Positions 59,632-64,000 of a stretch of DNA of 64,000 nt are shown in pieces. The translations under genes and the position numbers were made by a program. Source of the stretch: CAWIUB01 sp963839175. GTDB lineage: Bacteria; Actinomycetota; Actinomycetes; Mycobacteriales; Jatrophihabitantaceae. How positions within the stretch are numbered: position 1 is the first letter of the stretch; each line of letters starts with the position of its first letter. Where the stretch lies: contig CAWIUB010000038.1 of NCBI GenBank assembly GCA_963839175.1, positions 29,760 through 93,759 of the forward strand, in the 5' to 3' direction. The notes below the pieces were generated by a model that ran no database searches, was not told the origin of the DNA, and was given only the letters and a program-made list of their open reading frames with translations.

Positions 59632-61656
59632 CCCTAGGTGGCTGGTGTCGAACGGCTGTCTGAGGGGGTGACCGCTGACGGCGGAGTGCCGGTGGGCCGG
59701 TGTCGCGGCGCCTGGGTCGAGTTGAGCGCGACCTGCGATCGGTGCTGCTGTGAGCGATTTGCGGTGGCGGTGAGGTGGTGGCGGCCGCTTGTGGCTGCCG
59801 GGTACGGCGTTGTGCTGCCTGGATCGGCCTATCCGGCCGCTGTGGCCCATCCTTGGTTCGGCGTGCCGGCCACGGCGAGCGCGGCCAGGCGTGCGAGGTT
59901 GACGGCGGCGGCGAGCAGGGCGAAGTCGGCGGCGACCTTGGTCTGTCCGCGGACCCGGGCGCGCCTGCCGCCGTGGTGGCGGCGCATCAGGTGCCCGATC
60001 TTGCGTTCCACTTTGGGTCGGGTGGCGCGGTAGTCGGCGACCCAGTCCGGGTCACGCTGCCGGTGCCGTGCGTGGGCGAGTTGCTGCTCATACGGGCCGA
60101 TGCCGATGCTGCGCCCGCCAGCGGCCTTGGTGCACTGCTCGCGCAGCGGGCAGCCGGTGCAGGCCTGGCCGAAGCTGGCGGTGCCGGCCCCGTCGGCACC
60201 GCGGCGGATCGGCGCGGTGTTCCCGGCGGGACAGGTCACGCTGTCCTGTTCGAGGTCGATGTCGAAGCGGTCCTTGCTGAACAACCCGCCCGCGGCGACC
60301 GGCTGCTGGGTCTTGCACTTGGACTCGATCCCGGCTTGGTCCAGCCGGTCGTGGAACTGTCCAGTGCCGTAGGCGTTATCGCCGTAGACACTGGCCTGAT
60401 CCGAGCCGGCGCGCTACCGGCATCACCGGCCTGCCCAGAGTCGCTGCCCGGCGCGGCCTCGCCGGCGGTATCGGATGCCTCGACGACCTCGTCAGCAACC
60501 CCATCGGTGCCGGTGCCGGTGTCGGTGGCCTCGCCGGTGTCGGTGTCGTGGTCGGTGTCGTGCTCGTCGAGCAGGTCTGCGATGAGGTCTTCGGCGACGC
60601 TGGCGTCCCCGGCGTTACCGGCGCTCACCGTGGTGGCGGTGATGATCTCGGTGTCGGGGTCGATGCCGACATGCCCCTTGTAGCCGTCGAAACCGCGCGC
60701 CGCGGTCTTGTGCCCGTGCCGGGTCTCGGGATCCACGGTGGAGATCACCCGGTCTTTGGCGACCCGCCGGGCGATCCGGAACACCCCGGCCTCGTCGCGG
60801 TCGAGGTCTTGGCCGAGCACGGTGGCCAGCAACGCCGCGGCCTGGGCCACCGCGTCGGTGAGTTCTCTGCCGTCCAGCACCGCCAGCAGCGCCATGCCGT
60901 CGCGGGCCAGCGCGTCGACCAGCTCGGCCCGCGCGTCCGGGTCGTCGTAGTCACACACCGGCTTGCCCGCAGCGACGTAGTCGTCATCACGCCCCAGCAC
61001 CGCCCGGAGCTCGCCGGCCAGCTCGCTGTCTGCGGCTTTGAGCAGCCCCCGGATCGCCGAGCGGACCAGGGTGACGGTGTCCATCGTGGCGACCGCGTCA
61101 TACAACGCTGTGGAGTCCAGCACCCGCCGCCGGCCCACCAGCCCGGCCGCCTTGGCCACCTCGAGCACCATGTCGAAGATCCGGTCCGGCGCGGCCGAGG
61201 CGGCCAGCCGGGCGCGCATGTCCACCAGCACTGTGTGCACGAACCCCGGGTAGTCGAAATCCAGCCCGCCCGCCGCGTACTTCCACCGCGCGTCGAAGCA
61301 GAACCGGTCGGCCGCCTCCCGGTCGCTGCAGCCCTCGATGCGTTGCAACACCATCACCACCGCCACGATCTGAGGCGGCACGCTGCGTCGGCCCACATCG
61401 GTGAACAGGTCGGCGAACATCTCATCGGGGAACAGCCGGTGACACTCCCGGTGCAGCAGCCCGTAGATCGACTCCGGTCCGACCCGGCCGTCACAGAACC
61501 CGGCCGTGGACCGGAACAAATCAGCCTGCCTCGGCGCCAGCCCCAACGTCACGACTCACCCCGGCAACCACGTCCCTGCGGCATAGGCACATGCTCCCAG
61601 AGATGATCAACAAGACGCGGCACCGCCACGCGACGAAAAACACCAGCCACCTAGGG
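59632..61656. mobile_element. IS1182-like insertion sequence with 17-bp inverted repeats
   Basis: CCCTAGGTGGCTGGTGT (59632-59648) and its exact reverse complement (61640-61656) bound a 2.0-kb unit carrying one DDE transposase gene on the minus strand. CTAG appears at both edges (59634-59637 and 61651-61654). If CTAG is a target duplication, the element proper is 59638-61650 with 11-bp repeats. About 190 bp after the transposase end and 90 bp before its start are noncoding. Insertion was between the phosphatase start and the divergent Pro-rich gene. Confidence 0.9.
59829..61552 (-). pseudogene. IS1182-family transposase, frameshifted
   Basis: The N-terminal part from GTG 61552 has GPESIYGLLHRECHRLFPDE, DREAADRFCFDARWKYAAGG, the first catalytic Asp in GRRRVLDSTALYDAV and the second in GFDGYKGHVGIDPDTEI. 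An unusual Asp/Thr/Gly-rich insert follows. Frame is lost at about 60398-60412. The right frame continues GSDQASVYGDNAYGTGQFHD, with the catalytic Glu region missing from the first frame, then the Cys-rich CTGCPLREQCTKAAGG and RPKVERKIGHLMRRHHGGRR. As written the protein is split and probably inactive. Confidence 0.85.
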
Positions 61657-61704
61657 GGCTGCGCCGCCATCAGACCGCACACCGCCGGGCGTAACCTCGG
61701 CAGG

Positions 61705-61917
61705 ATGACGACGCCACCCGTCCCGTCGCCGGAGCCGACTCCACAGCCCGGGCCGCCGGCGCCGCCGTTTCCGCATCCTGAGCCGCCGCCGTCACCGTTT
61801 CCGCGTCCCGAGCCGCCGCCGCCGATCCCGGAGCCCGGCCCGATCCCCGGCCCACCCCCGAAGCCAGGTCCGCCGCCAGGACCCGAACCCGGCCCGCTGC
61901 CGGCCATCGCGCCGTGA
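61705..61917 (+). CDS. Proline-rich small protein, 70 aa
   Basis: From ATG 61705 the product is almost half proline: MTTPPVPSPEPTPQPGPP, with recurring PEP, PGP and PHP units, ending LPAIAP. No signal peptide or domain is seen. It could be a small structural or disordered protein or a chance frame in GC-rich DNA. Its position right after the IS right end and just before mqnA is noted. Confidence 0.45.
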   Translation: MTTPPVPSPEPTPQPGPPAPPFPHPEPPPSPFPRPEPPPPIPEPGPIPGPPPKPGPPPGPEPGPLPAIAP

Positions 61918-61946
61918 GCGAGCGTCGCGAGCGAACAATCGACATT

Positions 61947-62789
61947 GTGAGCGACCGAACGATCGGCAGACCCCGCGTCGGGCACATCCAATTCCTGAAC
62001 TGCCTGCCGATCTACTGGGGCCTGGTCCGCTCCGGGAAGCTGCTCGACGTCGAACTGACCAAGGACACCCCCGACCGCCTCAACGATGCCCTGGTCGGTG
62101 GCGACCTGGACATCGGCCCGATCTCGCTCGTCGAATACCTGCGCCACGCCGACGACCTGGTCCTGCTGCCCGATATCGCCGTTGGGTCGGACGGACCCGT
62201 GCTGTCGGTGAACCTCGTCGCCCAGAGGCCGGTGGGCGAGCTGGACCGGGTCGCGCTCGGCTCGACGTCTCGCACGTCGGCCCTGCTGGCCCGCATGTGG
62301 CTGGCGCAGGTGCACGGCACGCGACCGGCCTACTTCACGTGCCCGCCCGATCTGACCGAGATGCTGCTCGAGGCCGACGCGGCCGTATTGATCGGCGACG
62401 CCGCCCTGCGGGCCACCTTCGATGCGCCGCGGCGCGGCCTGGACGTGCACGACCTTGGCGCGGTCTGGCGTGAGTGGACCGGTCTGCCGATGGTTTTCGC
62501 GGTCTGGGCTGCCCGGCGCCAGTACGCCGCGGCTAACCCCGGGCTCGTCAAGGATGTCCACAGCGCGTTCATCCAGGGCCGCGACGACGCGCTCGAGCAC
62601 GTCGAGCAGGTGGCCGCGCAGGCGGCCCGCTGGGAGGTGTTCGACTCCGCGACGCTGGCCCGATACTTCCGCACGCTCGACTTCTCCTTGGGCGCGCGCC
62701 AGCTCGACGGGTTGGCCGAGTTCGCTCGGCGAGCGGCTGCAGTCGGCGCCATCGACCATTCGGTGACGCCTATGTTCGCCGGGGTATGA
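61947..62789 (+). CDS. mqnA: Chorismate dehydratase MqnA
   Basis: A 280-residue enzyme converting chorismate to 3-[(1-carboxyvinyl)oxy]benzoate, first step of the futalosine pathway. It has the periplasmic-binding-protein-like fold: RVGHIQFLNCLPIYWGLV, GGDLDIGPISLVEYLRHADD, ALGSTSRTSALLARM and AAVLIGDAALRATF. GTG 61947 gives a family-like N-terminus; a further GTG at 61914 lies in a repeated GTGAGCGAGCG sequence. Confidence 0.93.
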   Translation: MSDRTIGRPRVGHIQFLNCLPIYWGLVRSGKLLDVELTKDTPDRLNDALVGGDLDIGPISLVEYLRHADDLVLLPDIAVGSDGPVLSVNLVAQRPVGELDRVALGSTSRTSALLARMWLAQVHGTRPAYFTCPPDLTEMLLEADAAVLIGDAALRATFDAPRRGLDVHDLGAVWREWTGLPMVFAVWAARRQYAAANPGLVKDVHSAFIQGRDDALEHVEQVAAQAARWEVFDSATLARYFRTLDFSLGARQLDGLAEFARRAAAVGAIDHSVTPMFAGV

Positions 62790-62882
62790 GAAGTCAGGAC
62801 GTTCAGGCCCGCGCAAAGGAGGCGGGTGCCGGGGGAGGCGAGATGCCAGATGTCGGCGCGATGCGGCAGGGTGACGGCATGG

Positions 62883-62948
62883 GCGAGCGAGCATCGCACG
62901 CGGCGGATGGCCGCCGCAGGAGACACGGAGCGGAACGAGCGGCCGATG
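62883..62948. repeat. Dispersed repeat upstream of the exonuclease gene (copy 2)
   Basis: Bases 62883-62909 are identical to 15962-15988, and AACGAGCGGCCGA also recurs downstream. It lies between mqnA and the exonuclease start, as copy 1 lies just before hemA. Confidence 0.85.
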
Positions 62949-62968
62949 AGCGCTCGCGCGAAGAGCTA

Positions 62969-64000
62969 ATGGGCCCTGTGGTGCTGGCCGTGGACGGCAA
63001 TTCGCTGGTCCACCGCAGCTTCCACGCGCAGGCGGGCACCGGCTTGCGGTCGCCTGACGGTGCGCCGATCTGGGCGGTTCGCGGCCTGCTGGTGCAGCTA
63101 GTGGCCGCCGTCGAGCGCATCGGGCCCGACATCGTGGTGGTGGGCTTCGACGATCCGGATTCGAGCTGGCGGCGGGAGAATTGGCCGCAGTACAAGGCAC
63201 ATCGAAGCATCAAGCTGGACAGCCTGGTCAGCCAGCTCACCTTTGCCGGCGAGGTGCTCCGCCGTCTCGGGGTCACCGTGATCGTGCCCGACGGCCTCGA
63301 AGCCGACGACGTGCTTGCGTCGACGGCGCGAGCTGCGGTGGCCCACGGCGCGACGACCGTGATCGTCACCTCCGACCGCGACGCGTTCGCTCTGATCGAC
63401 GAGCAGACCCACGTCATGCGCATCATCAACGGCGGTGTCGAATGCTCCCCGCTCATCACCGCGGATCGGCTCGTCACGCTGCTTGGCGTGCGCCCGGACC
63501 AGTACGCCGATTACGCAGCGTTGCGTGGCGACCCGTCCGACAACCTACCTGGGGTGCGCGGCATCGGGCCGAAGACAGCTACACGCCTGCTCGCCACCGC
63601 GGGATCGGCGCGGGCGGCTTTCGACGACCTCGGCAGTCCGTCCGTCGTCGCGGCGATCGGCGCTGCCGCCACGCGCTGTCTGGCCGACGCCGACGCGCGC
63701 GCCACCTGGGAGCTCAACCGCCAGGTCATGAGCATGCGCACCGACGTCGATATCGACCTCGGCAGCGCCACCTTGCCGCTAAATGCGGACTCGGTGCGTG
63801 CGGCGTTCTCCGCGATGCAGCTCACCTGGACGACGTCCGACGCCGTGCGGGTGCTGTGCGGGCAAGGTCCGCCCATCCGGGACGAGGACCGGGAGATCGC
63901 CTGGCACTCCGTGCCCGCCGATGCGATTAGCTGGGCGCACCGGCCACCGCCGCTCACCAGACGAATTCCGGCGAGCGACCAGCTTGCCCTGTTCGACTGA
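62969..64000 (+). CDS. 5'-3' exonuclease (PolA N-terminal/FEN-like)
   Basis: A 343-residue stand-alone 5' nuclease. Metal-binding acidic residues are in LAVDGNSLVHRSFHAQ, VVVGFDDPDSSWRREN, DGLEADDVLASTARAA and IVTSDRDAFALIDE. The H3TH DNA-binding segment is RGDPSDNLPGVRGIGPKTA. It has no polymerase domain and ends QLALFD. ATG 62969 is chosen; the longer open frame upstream is the dispersed repeat. It would act on 5' flaps in replication and repair, alongside PolA. Confidence 0.92.
   Translation: MGPVVLAVDGNSLVHRSFHAQAGTGLRSPDGAPIWAVRGLLVQLVAAVERIGPDIVVVGFDDPDSSWRRENWPQYKAHRSIKLDSLVSQLTFAGEVLRRLGVTVIVPDGLEADDVLASTARAAVAHGATTVIVTSDRDAFALIDEQTHVMRIINGGVECSPLITADRLVTLLGVRPDQYADYAALRGDPSDNLPGVRGIGPKTATRLLATAGSARAAFDDLGSPSVVAAIGAAATRCLADADARATWELNRQVMSMRTDVDIDLGSATLPLNADSVRAAFSAMQLTWTTSDAVRVLCGQGPPIRDEDREIAWHSVPADAISWAHRPPPLTRRIPASDQLALFD

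Noticed and set aside
1..64000. tRNA, rRNA, CRISPR array, prophage or riboswitch
   Set aside because: No cloverleaf-like stretch ending in CCA, rRNA segment, repeat-spacer array, phage structural gene or recognisable aptamer was seen on reading. A dedicated covariance search could still find a small RNA.

Overview
The window is high-GC chromosomal DNA from an actinobacterium (Actinomycetota). Third codon positions are almost all G or C and GTG starts are common. It carries a BldC-like regulator, a BldN-type sigma factor, a bS22-type ribosomal miniprotein, Rex next to hemACD, a class F sortase and a DUF222-HNH protein. Gene order follows a backbone known from Mycobacterium tuberculosis (Rv0498 to about Rv0529): sugar-phosphate isomerase, proC, BldC-like, bS22, GalE2-like, acyltransferase, HAD-IB, glutaredoxin, hemA, hemC, hemD, hemB, hemL, phosphatase, TlpA, ccdA, resB, ccsB. 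Menaquinone genes here (mqnA, mqnE, a UbiA prenyltransferase, UbiX, UbiD) point to the futalosine route. I infer a Frankineae/Jatrophihabitans-like organism, but genus cannot be fixed from the window.

Layout. 1-7980: envelope proteins, proline metabolism, small regulators and lipid enzymes. 8000-9400: a decayed haloperoxidase/PAP2 fragment and a frameshifted LuxR gene. 9415-15056: PIG-L deacetylase, HAD phosphatase, BldN-like sigma with its DUF5667 partner, acyl-CoA ligase, glutaredoxin. 15176-21251: a Rex-regulated haem operon (rex, hemA, hemC, cobA-hemD) followed by hemB. 21218-24713: TetR regulator with a palindromic operator between a broken FAD oxidoreductase and a phosphoesterase interrupted by an amber codon. 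24817-30797: hemL and cytochrome c maturation system II.

30889-42211 is a long minus-strand block. It holds two GT39 glycosyltransferases (one frameshifted), a GT2-GtrA protein, a ferredoxin, a NuoF-like flavoprotein, a haem-b membrane protein, ApbE and a Ser/Thr-rich anchored protein, then vapBC and an OmpR-type two-component system. Both two-component genes are out of frame, the regulator through an exact 16-bp tandem duplication. The genes from ApbE to the glycosyltransferases overlap by 1-4 bases and look like one operon linking electron transfer to surface glycosylation.

42619-45449 holds ubiD and a phosphofructokinase. 45446-47160 is low-information DNA with small hypothetical genes. 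47161-52167 encodes a 1668-residue SARP, pseudokinase, STAND-NTPase, transmembrane, WD40 protein, the most unusual gene here. 52266-57149 has an ABC-permease remnant, DUF222-HNH, GNAT and the menaquinone run. 57255-64000 has small membrane proteins, an oxidoreductase, an inositol-phosphatase-like gene whose 5' side is occupied by an IS1182-like element, mqnA and a 5'-3' exonuclease.

Two patterns cross the whole window. First, many genes are interrupted by stops, one-base indels or a duplication. Second, several families of hairpin-forming palindromes recur between or at the edges of genes.
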